A stretch of DNA of 7,234 bases from Oscillospiraceae bacterium (GCA_016303235.1 JAEDMB010000099.1:1-7234), one strand, 5' to 3'. Shown: positions 1-5,971, counted from the first letter of the stretch. Made by a program: numbers and translations. Notes: generated by a model from the letters alone, not told the origin.

Positions 1-815
1 TCAAAGCATTTTACGGAATGGGTCAACGCTCCGAGGGAGATAATATCAACACCTGTTTCCGCAATACTTCTGATATTTTCAAGAGTAACGTTTCCCGAAG
101 CCTCAAGGAGAGCCTTTCCGTTATTGATTTCAACAGCTTTTTTCATTTCATCGCAGTTCATATTGTCAAGCATAATTACTTCACAGCCGACAGCGAGAGC
201 CTCACGGAGTTCATCAAGATTGCGGACTTCAACCTCAATTTTTACCATATGACCGATTTTTTTACGAAGAGCCGTTACAGCCTGAGTTATACCACCGTAA
301 GCGTCAATGTGATTATCTTTAAGCATAGCACCGTCAGAAAGATTATAGCGGTGATTTTTTCCGCCTCCGACAGTTACAGCGTATTTCTGCATTGCACGGA
401 GTCCGGGGAGAGTTTTTCTTGTATCTGTTACAGATGCATTTGTACCCTTTACAAGTTCAACGCATTTATTTGTTGCAGTAGCAATTCCTGATAAATGCTG
501 TAAGATATTCAGAGCAGTGCGTTCGCCTTTTAATAATGTAACTGTACTGCCTTTCATTTTAGCGATTATATCACCTTTCTGAACCTTTTCGCCGTCATGA
601 ATAAGAGTTTCAAACTCTACATTTCCGCCGACAAGTTCAAAAACTCTCTTTGCAATATCGATTCCGCAGAGAACTCCCGAATCCTTTGCTATGTAATAAG
701 CAGAGCTTGTATGCTCCGGTGAAAGAAGATTGTCCGTAGTAACGTCCATATAGTTTATATCTTCGGCAAGAGCCGTATTTATTATATTGTCAATATATAT
801 ATTTGTAAGTTTCAT
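1..815 (-). CDS. nadC: Nicotinate-nucleotide pyrophosphorylase (quinolinate phosphoribosyltransferase), C-terminal end cut by window edge
   Basis: The enzyme converts quinolinate and PRPP to nicotinate mononucleotide, CO2 and pyrophosphate in the cytosol, the last step specific to de novo NAD synthesis. The window holds 271 residues from ATG at 815; the frame is still open at base 1, after ...GALTHSVKCF, so only a short C-terminal tail is missing (usual length about 275-290). Visible family motifs are KGERTALN (R99), DTRKT (R133, K134), GGKNHRYNLSD (H155, R156), LKDNHI (K166), IEVEV (E194/E196), MLDN (D217) and the phosphate-binding EASGN plus GALTHSVK. The start is fixed by AAGGAGG seven bases upstream, and the start codon overlaps the nadB stop as TAATG, which implies translational coupling. 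The identification is firm; the exact C-terminus is not visible. Confidence 0.96.
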   Translation of the reverse strand, partial: MKLTNIYIDNIINTALAEDINYMDVTTDNLLSPEHTSSAYYIAKDSGVLCGIDIAKRVFELVGGNVEFETLIHDGEKVQKGDIIAKMKGSTVTLLKGERTALNILQHLSGIATATNKCVELVKGTNASVTDTRKTLPGLRAMQKYAVTVGGGKNHRYNLSDGAMLKDNHIDAYGGITQAVTALRKKIGHMVKIEVEVRNLDELREALAVGCEVIMLDNMNCDEMKKAVEINNGKALLEASGNVTLENIRSIAETGVDIISLGALTHSVKCF

Positions 816-2269
816 TATATTACCTCCTTGAGAATCAGATATGCAACAGTTGCAAGTGATTTTGCCTCAACATAATCGGAATTTATCTTATATTTTCCGT
901 TGATAAGCATTGAACGGATTTCCTTTATACGTTCAAAGCCTTCAACAGCTGATTTTTTATCCGGAATGACGAAATAGCTTTTCTGCATAATATGACGGAT
1001 TTCGGTTCTTATTCCCTTTGGAATTTCCGGACAGTTTTCATTTGAATCAAATTCGCAGTTTTCAAAATCAGAAGTAACTGATTTCATTTTTCCGGCAATT
1101 TCATTTGATGCACGGCGTGAAAATACAAGTGCCTCAAGAAGTGAATTACTTGCAAGCCTGTTTATTCCGTGTACGCCTGTGTGGGAACATTCTCCGCATG
1201 CATAAAGATTTTCAAGGCTTGTTGACGCATTCGGATTTACGTTTATACCGCCCATAAGGTAATGCTGACATGGATATACCGGAATTTTGTCCTTAGTCAT
1301 GTCGATACCCTTTTCCATGAGCTTATTGTAAATCATAGGGAATCTGTTTCTTACAAAATCAGCGTCCTTGTATGATATATCAAGATAGAAATCCGATGAA
1401 CCTGTTTTTCTGCTCTCAAGAATTATTGAACGTGAAACGACATCACGGGGAGCAAGTTCAAGACGTTCATCATAATTATGCATAAAGCGTTCGCCGTTGC
1501 AGTTGAGAAGATAAGCTCCCTCGCCTCTGACTGATTCGGAAATAAGGAAACATTCTCTTGTCTGTCTGTCGTTGAAGGCAGTCGGGTGGAACTGTACAAA
1601 GCTGAGATTTTTAATGTCAGCCCCCATTTCATAGGCAAAAGTTATACCGTCACCGGTAGCAATTGCGGAATTTGTTGTATATTCATAGACACGTCCTATT
1701 CCGCCTGTTGCAAAAATCATGAAATGACAGTTATATGAAGTATATTTTCCGTCTTTGAGAACCTGTGCGGAATATCCTGTTGAAGTTTTCTTTGTCTGAC
1801 ATAAAAGGGCGTTTTCAAGTATATCGACATTAGGGAGCTTTTTAACATTTTCAAGAAGTTTTGATGCTATTTCCGCACCTGTTGAATCGGCATGGTGAAA
1901 AATTCTTCTTCTTGAATGGCCACCTTCAAGAGTTCGGTCATAAGTACCGTCGGAATTTTTGTCGAAATCAACGCCAAGCTCAATAATTTTTCCGATATCT
2001 CCGCCCGCCTCGTTTACGAGTATATTAACGGTTTCGGTATTGTTCTTGAAACCTCCGGCAATCATTGTATCATTCTGATGCATCTGGGTATTGTCATCAT
2101 CATCGGGGTTGTATACTCCGGCAATACCCCCCTGTGCAAGAGATGAATTACAGAGAGAAAGCTCTCTTTTTGAAAGCAGAAGTATTTTGGCATCTGACGG
2201 CAGATTTATGGCTGAATAAAGACCTGCTGTACCGCTTCCGGCAATAATGACATCATAATTATAGGACAT
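815..2269 (-). CDS. nadB: L-aspartate oxidase
   Basis: This FAD flavoprotein oxidises L-aspartate to iminoaspartate, which NadA condenses with dihydroxyacetone phosphate to make quinolinate. Related enzymes can reduce fumarate instead of O2, which would suit an anaerobe (inference). From ATG at 2269 the protein is 484 residues. Visible are the N-terminal FAD-binding GSGTAG (11-16), LAQGG, EGGHSRRR (115-122), QFHPTA (H228), APRDVVSR (R275) and QHYLMGG (H336), which correspond to the substrate-binding and catalytic residues of the fumarate reductase/NadB family. The C-terminal FAD segment GECSHTGVHGINRLASNSLLE (359-379) follows. I prefer ATG 2269 over the in-frame TTG at 2275 because AGGAAG lies seven bases from the ATG but only one from the TTG. 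The protein is about 55 residues shorter than E. coli NadB (540), mostly in the C-terminal helical part. It is the first gene of the operon; nadA is not in the window and could lie beyond nadC. Confidence 0.97.
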   Translation of the reverse strand: MSYNYDVIIAGSGTAGLYSAINLPSDAKILLLSKRELSLCNSSLAQGGIAGVYNPDDDDNTQMHQNDTMIAGGFKNNTETVNILVNEAGGDIGKIIELGVDFDKNSDGTYDRTLEGGHSRRRIFHHADSTGAEIASKLLENVKKLPNVDILENALLCQTKKTSTGYSAQVLKDGKYTSYNCHFMIFATGGIGRVYEYTTNSAIATGDGITFAYEMGADIKNLSFVQFHPTAFNDRQTRECFLISESVRGEGAYLLNCNGERFMHNYDERLELAPRDVVSRSIILESRKTGSSDFYLDISYKDADFVRNRFPMIYNKLMEKGIDMTKDKIPVYPCQHYLMGGINVNPNASTSLENLYACGECSHTGVHGINRLASNSLLEALVFSRRASNEIAGKMKSVTSDFENCEFDSNENCPEIPKGIRTEIRHIMQKSYFVIPDKKSAVEGFERIKEIRSMLINGKYKINSDYVEAKSLATVAYLILKEVI

Positions 2270-2286
2270 AAACAATCTTCCTTTTC

Positions 2287-2300
2287 CGGCAAAAAAGCCG
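2287..2300 (-). other. Small hairpin in the nadB leader
   Basis: CGGC and GCCG are separated by six T residues in the minus-strand transcript, ending about ten bases upstream of the AGGAAG ribosome binding site. The stem is only 4 bp and there is no T run after it, so it is not a terminator. A modest effect on translation is possible, but no riboswitch fold was recognised. Confidence 0.3.
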
Positions 2301-2322
2301 TTATTTTTATATATGCACCAAC

Positions 2323-2351
2323 ATTATAGCATAATATGACATAAAAGTCAC
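2323..2351 (-). promoter_or_regulatory. Predicted sigma-A promoter of nadB-nadC
   Basis: On the minus strand the -10 is TATAAT (2328-2323) preceded by TGC, giving an extended -10. The -35 is a weak GTGACT (2351-2346), with a 17-base spacer. The predicted transcript starts near 2316, giving a leader of about 47 nt. That leader carries a small CGGC-T6-GCCG hairpin just ahead of the nadB ribosome binding site. Confidence 0.7.
2337..2350. promoter_or_regulatory. Inverted repeat TGAC-N6-GTCA, candidate operator in the nadB promoter
   Basis: A 14-bp dyad with perfect 4-bp arms lies across the -35 element and spacer of the nadB promoter, where a bound repressor would block polymerase. NAD genes of Firmicutes are often controlled by the niacin-responsive repressor NiaR, but I cannot match this sequence to its site from memory. 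The arms are short and could arise by chance in AT-rich DNA. Confidence 0.3.
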
Positions 2352-2443
2352 TATTAAAAATGACGAAATTTTTCATATTTTTACGATTATTTTAACGAAA
2401 TTATCACTTTTGGATATATGCAGTAAAATGCAGACTGACTTCA

Positions 2444-2473
2444 GGATATTTTTGTGCATAACAGAAAATATCC
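2444..2473. repeat. 9-bp perfect inverted repeat GGATATTTT-N12-AAAATATCC
   Basis: The two arms are 2444-2452 and 2465-2473. The repeat ends ten bases upstream of the htpG -35 and lies outside the predicted nadB transcript. It is not followed by a T run and is not a second CIRCE or a CtsR-type direct repeat. It may be an operator or activator site for htpG or an unrelated structure; the function is unknown. Confidence 0.5.
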
Positions 2474-2482
2474 CGAAAAGAC

Positions 2483-2510
2483 TTGATTTTTTTTCAAAAT
2501 GTATTATAAT
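2483..2510 (+). promoter_or_regulatory. Predicted sigma-A promoter of htpG
   Basis: TTGATT (2483-2488) is followed after 16 bases by a consensus TATAAT (2505-2510). The predicted start point, about 2517, falls inside the CIRCE element. This is the usual arrangement for HrcA repression of a vegetative promoter. Confidence 0.85.
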
Positions 2511-2514
2511 ACAA

Positions 2515-2541
2515 TTAGCACTCAAAGCAAGAGAGTGCTAA
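2515..2541. promoter_or_regulatory. CIRCE element (HrcA operator)
   Basis: The sequence is TTAGCACTC, nine bases, then GAGTGCTAA, a perfect match to the classical CIRCE consensus in both arms and spacing. It begins four bases after the -10 and covers the transcription start, so HrcA binding would repress htpG until heat or misfolded protein titrates GroEL away from HrcA (established mechanism for other CIRCE genes, inferred here). The hrcA gene itself is not in the window. Confidence 0.97.
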
Positions 2542-2567
2542 AAATATAATTCGGGAGATGTTTTTTT

Positions 2568-4457
2568 ATGGCAACCAAAGAATTTAAAGCCGAGTCAAAA
2601 AGACTCCTTGATATGATGATTCATTCTATTTATACACACAAGGAAATTTTCCTCCGTGAACTTATTTCCAACGCAAGCGATGCTATCGACAAGCTCTATT
2701 TCAAATCACTTACTGATGACAAGGTAGGACTTGCAAAAGATGATTTCGCTATCGAAATAAAAGCAGACAAAGATGCTCGCACCCTTACAATATCCGATAA
2801 CGGTATCGGTATGACCGAAGAAGAACTCGAAAACAATCTTGGTACTATCGCAAACAGCGGTTCACTCAAATTCAAGACCGAAAACAAGCTTGATGAGGAA
2901 AATCAGATTATAGGACAGTTTGGTGTAGGTTTCTACTCCGCATTTATGGTAGCTAAGAAAGTTACTGTTGTTTCAAAGGCATACGGTTCTGACAAGGCTT
3001 TCAAATGGGAATCAGAGGGTGTTGACGGCTACACTATTACAGAGGACGAAAAGGATTCTGCCGGAACTGTAATAACTCTCTATCTTCTTGATGATACTGA
3101 TGATGAAAAGTATTCTGATTTCCTTGAACAGTATAAAATTCAGTCACTTATCAAGAAATATTCGGATTATATCCGTTTCCCGATTAAAATGGCTGTAACA
3201 AAGAGCAGACAGGTTGAAACTGATGACAAGGACGCAGAGCCTAAGTATGAGGATTATATCGAAGTTGAAACACTCAACAGCATGGTTCCTATCTGGAAGA
3301 AGAATAAATCCGAACTCAAGGACGATGACTATAATAACTTCTATAAGGACAAATTCATGGATTACACAAATCCGTTGAAATACATGCACGTAAAGAACGA
3401 AGGCAATGCTACTTACAATGCACTTCTTTATATACCTGCAAAAGCTCCTTATGATTACTATACAAAGGAATTTGAAAAGGGACTTCAGCTTTATTCAAAC
3501 GGTGTTCTTATTATGGACAAGTGTGCCGATTTGCTCCCTGATTATTTCAGCTTTGTAAAGGGTCTTGTAGATTCGGAAGATTTGTCACTTAATATCTCCC
3601 GTGAAATGCTCCAGCACGACAGACAGCTTAAGATAATCGCAAAGAGCCTTGAAAAGACTATCAAGAATGAACTTTCAAAAATGCTGAAAAATGACCGTGA
3701 AAACTATGAAAAATTCTTTAAGGAATTTGGCATACAGCTTAAATTCGGCGTATATGATAACTTCGGACTTCACAAGGATACTCTCAAGGATTTGATTATG
3801 TTTGTATCCTCCGCAGAAAACAAGCTTACAACTCTTGAAGAATACGTTTCAAGAATGAGAGAAGACCAGAAATATATCTACTATGCTACCGGTGAAAGCA
3901 TTGCAAGAATCGAACAGCTCCCGCAGACTGAACTTGTAAAGGATAAGGGATATGAAATTCTCTATTTCACCGACAATGTAGACGAATTTGCTATAAGAGT
4001 TCTCAACGAATACGGCGACAAGAAGTTCAAATCTGTATCTGCTGATGACCTTGAACTTGATACCGATGAAAAGAAAGAAGAAATCAAGGCTAAGGAAGAA
4101 GAAAGTGCTGACCTTTTCAAGACACTTGCAGACAATCTTAAGGGTAAGGTTGCAAGAGTTAAGCTTTCATCAAGACTTAAATCACACCCTGTATGTATTA
4201 CAAGTGAGGGAGAAATTTCTCTTGAAATGGAAAAGGTTCTCAATTCAATGCCTTCCGACCAGAAAGTAAAGGCACAGAGAGTTCTTGAAATAAATCCTGA
4301 CCACCCGATTTTTGAAAAGCTTAATGACCTCTATGCAAACGATAAGGACAAGCTCGGAAAGTATGCTGAACTTCTCTATAATCAGGCACTTCTCATTGAA
4401 GGACTTCCTATTGAAAATCCTGCTGAATTTGCAAATCTCATCTGTGAACTTATGTAA
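2568..4457 (+). CDS. htpG: Molecular chaperone HtpG (bacterial Hsp90)
   Basis: This cytosolic homodimeric ATPase helps fold and remodel client proteins, cooperating with the DnaK system. Its 629 residues match the family length (E. coli 624). The N-terminal GHKL ATPase domain (1 to about 215) shows FLRELISNASDAIDK (E31, N35), DNGIGM (77-82), GTIANSGS (92-99), the lid glycines GQFGVGFYSAF (116-126) and GTVITL (166-171). The middle domain holds LNISREMLQ with the catalytic Arg345. A charged linker (about 498-513, rich in E and K) precedes the dimerisation domain, which ends at LICELM. The start is supported by GGGAG ten bases upstream of the ATG and by the conserved MA-KEF start of the family. 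The gene is monocistronic, divergent from nadB, and has its own CIRCE-controlled promoter and terminator. No key residue appears to be missing. Confidence 0.99.
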   Translation: MATKEFKAESKRLLDMMIHSIYTHKEIFLRELISNASDAIDKLYFKSLTDDKVGLAKDDFAIEIKADKDARTLTISDNGIGMTEEELENNLGTIANSGSLKFKTENKLDEENQIIGQFGVGFYSAFMVAKKVTVVSKAYGSDKAFKWESEGVDGYTITEDEKDSAGTVITLYLLDDTDDEKYSDFLEQYKIQSLIKKYSDYIRFPIKMAVTKSRQVETDDKDAEPKYEDYIEVETLNSMVPIWKKNKSELKDDDYNNFYKDKFMDYTNPLKYMHVKNEGNATYNALLYIPAKAPYDYYTKEFEKGLQLYSNGVLIMDKCADLLPDYFSFVKGLVDSEDLSLNISREMLQHDRQLKIIAKSLEKTIKNELSKMLKNDRENYEKFFKEFGIQLKFGVYDNFGLHKDTLKDLIMFVSSAENKLTTLEEYVSRMREDQKYIYYATGESIARIEQLPQTELVKDKGYEILYFTDNVDEFAIRVLNEYGDKKFKSVSADDLELDTDEKKEEIKAKEEESADLFKTLADNLKGKVARVKLSSRLKSHPVCITSEGEISLEMEKVLNSMPSDQKVKAQRVLEINPDHPIFEKLNDLYANDKDKLGKYAELLYNQALLIEGLPIENPAEFANLICELM

Positions 4458-4462
4458 AAAAA

Positions 4463-4509
4463 ATCAGACGGCCGTAAGGGTCGCCTCTGCTGAAATATTT
4501 CAGATTGAT
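4463..4509 (+). repeat. Structured 3'-UTR element, copy A, downstream of htpG
   Basis: It starts five bases after the htpG stop codon. The core GACGGCCGTAAGGGTCGCC (4467-4485) folds as CAGA (4465-4468) with TCTG (4486-4489), a bulged C4469, and GGC (4470-4472) with GCC (4483-4485), around a 10-nt loop CGTAAGGGTC. A second hairpin, CTGAAA-TA-TTTCAG (4490-4503), follows. An outer 9-bp stem AAAAAATCA (4458-4466) with TGATTTTTT (4506-4514) can close both into a branched structure, sharing CA with the first stem. A related copy lies on the other strand at 4650-4611. I do not recognise a named RNA family; roles in termination, RNA processing or stability are open. Confidence 0.55.
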
Positions 4510-4518
4510 TTTTTAATT

Positions 4519-4549
4519 TCCCCCGTCTTTAATGACGGGGGATTTTTTT
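4519..4549 (+). terminator. Intrinsic terminator of htpG
   Basis: The stem CCCCCGTC (4520-4527) and GACGGGGG (4534-4541) surrounds a 6-nt loop and is followed by A and seven T residues (4543-4549). It is directional: on the minus strand the hairpin is followed by AAATTAAAAAATC, not a T run, so it should not stop transcription coming from the pilin gene. Confidence 0.95.
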
Positions 4550-4573
4550 CTGCTACTCATTAAAAGCATATGC

Positions 4574-4599
4574 ATAATATTTTTGGGGGAGGATATTAT
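4574..4599. repeat. Hairpin with G-rich loop in the htpG-pilin intergenic region
   Basis: ATAATAT (4574-4580) and ATATTAT (4593-4599) form a 7-bp inverted repeat around TTTTGGGGGAGG. The loop resembles a strong Shine-Dalgarno sequence, but no plausible reading frame follows it. An octamer palindrome GCATATGC lies just upstream. The function is unknown and an all-AT stem is weak. Confidence 0.3.
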
Positions 4600-4610
4600 C
4601 TGCACGCTTG

Positions 4611-4650
4611 ATAAATCTGAAAACAAAGGCAAACCTTACAGCCGTCCGAT
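4611..4650 (-). repeat. Structured 3'-UTR element, copy B, downstream of the pilin gene
   Basis: On the minus strand, 14 bases after the pilin stop, the core GACGGCTGTAAGGTTTGCC (4646-4628) matches copy A at 16 of 19 positions. The first 29 positions match at 23, and a second block TTTCAGATTTAT (4622-4611) matches copy A at 11 of 12 after a gap of about 9 nt. The same fold is kept: CGGA with TTTG (C-G, two G-U, A-T), bulged C, GGC with GCC, and a 10-nt loop TGTAAGGTTT. Copy A's second hairpin is absent. No strong terminator follows the pilin gene, so this element may define the transcript end (inference). Confidence 0.55.
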
Positions 4651-4664
4651 AATTTTATAAATAA

Positions 4665-5153
4665 TCAGAGATTGCTGTCCCAGTTTGACCAGTCAACACC
4701 GCTGTTAAGGGAAAGTCCTTCGGGGTATCTTCCTATAATAGCGTCACTGTCTTTTCCCTTTGACCATGCGACAGCATAAGGATAACCGCCTTTATAGATA
4801 ATATCAATATATCCGCCAAGATGATGACTCATAAGGCTTTCCTGTGATGATGAGAAGTTTCCGCTTGAAAGCCATGCTTTAAGGTCAACGCAGTCTCCCA
4901 AATCGCCTGTTACACCGGAATCACTCAAAGTAAAGTTTCCCTGATTTCCCATAACAATACCGGCTTCGTCAAGGTCTATTGCACTCATTGCAAGCTGATT
5001 GAAAATAGTTCTTGCATTCTGATTTGCTGATGTCTGGTTTGCTCTCTTGATATATCCGAGCATACTCGGTACAAGAATAGCGGCAAGAACACCTATAATA
5101 GCAATGACAACAATAAGTTCCACAAGAGTAAAGCCCTTTAAACGTTTTTCCAT
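4665..5153 (-). CDS. Type IV pilin-like protein (prepilin-type class III signal)
   Basis: This is a 162-residue probable secreted or pilus/pseudopilus subunit. The leader MEKRLKG is followed by FTLVELIVVIAIIGVLAAIL, giving a prepilin peptidase site G7/F8, Glu at +5 (E12) and one hydrophobic helix (about 8-30). A polar segment (KRANQTSANQNARTIFNQL) continues the helix, and the C-terminal globular part (about 60-162) is rich in Gly, Ser and Asp with one Cys (C88), so it has no intramolecular disulfide. I chose ATG 5153 because AAAGGAG lies nine bases upstream and because this yields a proper short leader; an upstream in-frame start at 5225 lies inside the preceding regulator gene. It follows that gene by 16 bases, with no terminator between, so the two are probably co-transcribed. 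No peptidase, ATPase or platform gene is present here. The specific role (adhesion, DNA uptake, secretion) cannot be read from the sequence. Confidence 0.9.
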   Translation of the reverse strand: MEKRLKGFTLVELIVVIAIIGVLAAILVPSMLGYIKRANQTSANQNARTIFNQLAMSAIDLDEAGIVMGNQGNFTLSDSGVTGDLGDCVDLKAWLSSGNFSSSQESLMSHHLGGYIDIIYKGGYPYAVAWSKGKDSDAIIGRYPEGLSLNSGVDWSNWDSNL

Positions 5154-5169
5154 TGTAAACAACTCCTTT

Positions 5170-5799
5170 TCATTCTGAAAAAATTTCATTTGAAATATTT
5201 TTTTTGATATATTCACTGTCAGCATTGATTTTCAGTGCATTGAAATTATATGTAATAATTGTATATATTAAATCTGCGAGAGTTCTCTCCGAAGAATATA
5301 CAATCCACTGAGCCGTAAGTGAATTTAAAATCTGAACATAGGCAACTGATGAAATATAAACATCATCAAATTCATCTGAACCTGTTTCGGCAATTATCTT
5401 CATAAAGATACTGCAAATATGATTGAATACTTTATAGTATTCATTTTCGGAAACTTTACTCATACCGATAATTTTTGTAAGCATAATAAGTGAAAGCTGT
5501 GGTTCTGAGGCATAAAATTTTATTACCGATGCCGTGCATACAATCAATTTCTGAACGCTGTCCGAATAGTTTCCGGAGAGCTTTTTTTCTATCATATCAT
5601 TAAGGGATTCAAAAAAACGCTGATAAATTGCAAGCAGGACTTCCTCTTTATTTTTATAGTAAATATAGAAAGTTCCCGTTGAAACGCCTGCTTTCTGTGT
5701 TATATTCTGAATAGATGCCTGATAATAACCTTTTTCTGCAAAAACTTCAGCAGAGGCATTTAATATATTTTTCTGTTTTTCTTCACTGACATATCTCAA
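5170..5799 (-). CDS. TetR/AcrR-family transcriptional regulator
   Basis: This is a 209-residue DNA-binding repressor. The N-terminal domain (about 8-55) is a typical TetR helix-turn-helix: ILNASAEVFAEKGYYQASI, then ITQKAGVSTGTFYIYYKNKEEVL with the recognition helix near 39-47. Residues from about 56 to 200 are mostly helical and divergent, as expected for the ligand-binding and dimerisation domain, so the ligand is unknown. The start is TTG at 5799, supported by AAGGCGGTG, a near-complete anti-16S match ending about five bases upstream, and by the position of the HTH; the first in-frame Met after it (M69) lies past the HTH. The stop TGA abuts the pilin ribosome binding site. It is probably autoregulated through the double palindrome in its promoter, and so would control the pilin gene too (inference). 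Confidence 0.93.
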   Translation of the reverse strand: MRYVSEEKQKNILNASAEVFAEKGYYQASIQNITQKAGVSTGTFYIYYKNKEEVLLAIYQRFFESLNDMIEKKLSGNYSDSVQKLIVCTASVIKFYASEPQLSLIMLTKIIGMSKVSENEYYKVFNHICSIFMKIIAETGSDEFDDVYISSVAYVQILNSLTAQWIVYSSERTLADLIYTIITYNFNALKINADSEYIKKNISNEIFSE

Positions 5800-5821
5800 A
5801 GTTCCACCGCCTTTTCTAAAA

Positions 5822-5853
5822 TGAATATCAATTCATTTCTGAATCTATATTCA
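5822..5853. promoter_or_regulatory. Double palindromic operator, two TGAAT-N4-ATTCA sites
   Basis: Two 14-bp dyads, TGAATATCAATTCA (5822-5835) and TGAATCTATATTCA (5840-5853), have centres 18 bp apart. Together they form a larger interrupted palindrome, 5818-5857, with outer arms AAAATGAATAT and ATATTCATTTT. It covers the downstream edge of the -10 and the predicted start of the regulator gene. TGAAT/ATTCA half-sites are seen in operators of some TetR-family proteins such as Bacillus FadR, though with different spacing. Confidence 0.8.
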
Positions 5854-5881
5854 TTTTATCACAGTGTTTTCTTTTTGTCAA
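5853..5881 (-). promoter_or_regulatory. Strong sigma-A promoter of the regulator-pilin operon
   Basis: On the minus strand a consensus -35 TTGACA (5881-5876) is followed after 17 bases by TAAAAT (5858-5853) with an upstream TGA, an extended -10. The predicted start is near 5846, giving a leader of about 47 nt. A near-consensus promoter overlapping palindromes fits a tightly repressed unit. Confidence 0.88.
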
Positions 5882-5937
5882 GGATTATTTTATACAAATT
5901 GCAAGAAATCAGATTAAATATTATGTGCATTATCACA

Positions 5938-5967
5938 AATAAAAAACGGGCGAACTGTGTTCGCCCG
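5938..5967 (-). terminator. Intrinsic terminator of asnB
   Basis: In the minus-strand transcript CGGGCGAAC (5967-5959) and GTTCGCCCG (5955-5947) form a perfect 9-bp stem with a 3-nt loop, followed by TTTTTTATT. It begins four bases after the asnB stop codon. The opposite strand has no T run after the stem, so it acts leftward only and insulates the regulator promoter from asnB. Confidence 0.95.
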
Positions 5968-5971
5968 AATG

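Noticed and set aside
18..491. Open frame of 157 codons on the plus strand
   Set aside because: It lies wholly antisense to nadC, whose frame carries all catalytic motifs; the translated product resembles no family and has no ribosome binding site.
2363..2433. Short direct repeats (ACGAAATT twice at 2363 and 2395; ATGCAG twice at 2418 and 2428)
   Set aside because: They are short, in very AT-rich DNA, with no regular phasing to either promoter.
3962..4243. Minus-strand open frame inside htpG
   Set aside because: It is a shadow of the htpG frame, rich in Ser and Leu from reverse-read charged codons, without a ribosome binding site or family features.
4581..4664. Small gene after the GGGGGAGG sequence
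   Set aside because: No ATG at proper spacing; the only nearby alternative starts give peptides of about 14 codons without recognisable content.
5154..5225. Longer N-terminus for the pilin (start at 5225)
   Set aside because: It would place 24 extra residues before the prepilin leader and overlap the regulator gene; the ATG at 5153 has a clear ribosome binding site and gives a normal 7-residue leader.
5922..5940. TGTG-N6-CACA, resembling a CRP/FNR-type site
   Set aside because: The match is imperfect, lies just downstream of the asnB terminator and well upstream of the regulator -35, and similar AT-rich dyads are expected by chance.
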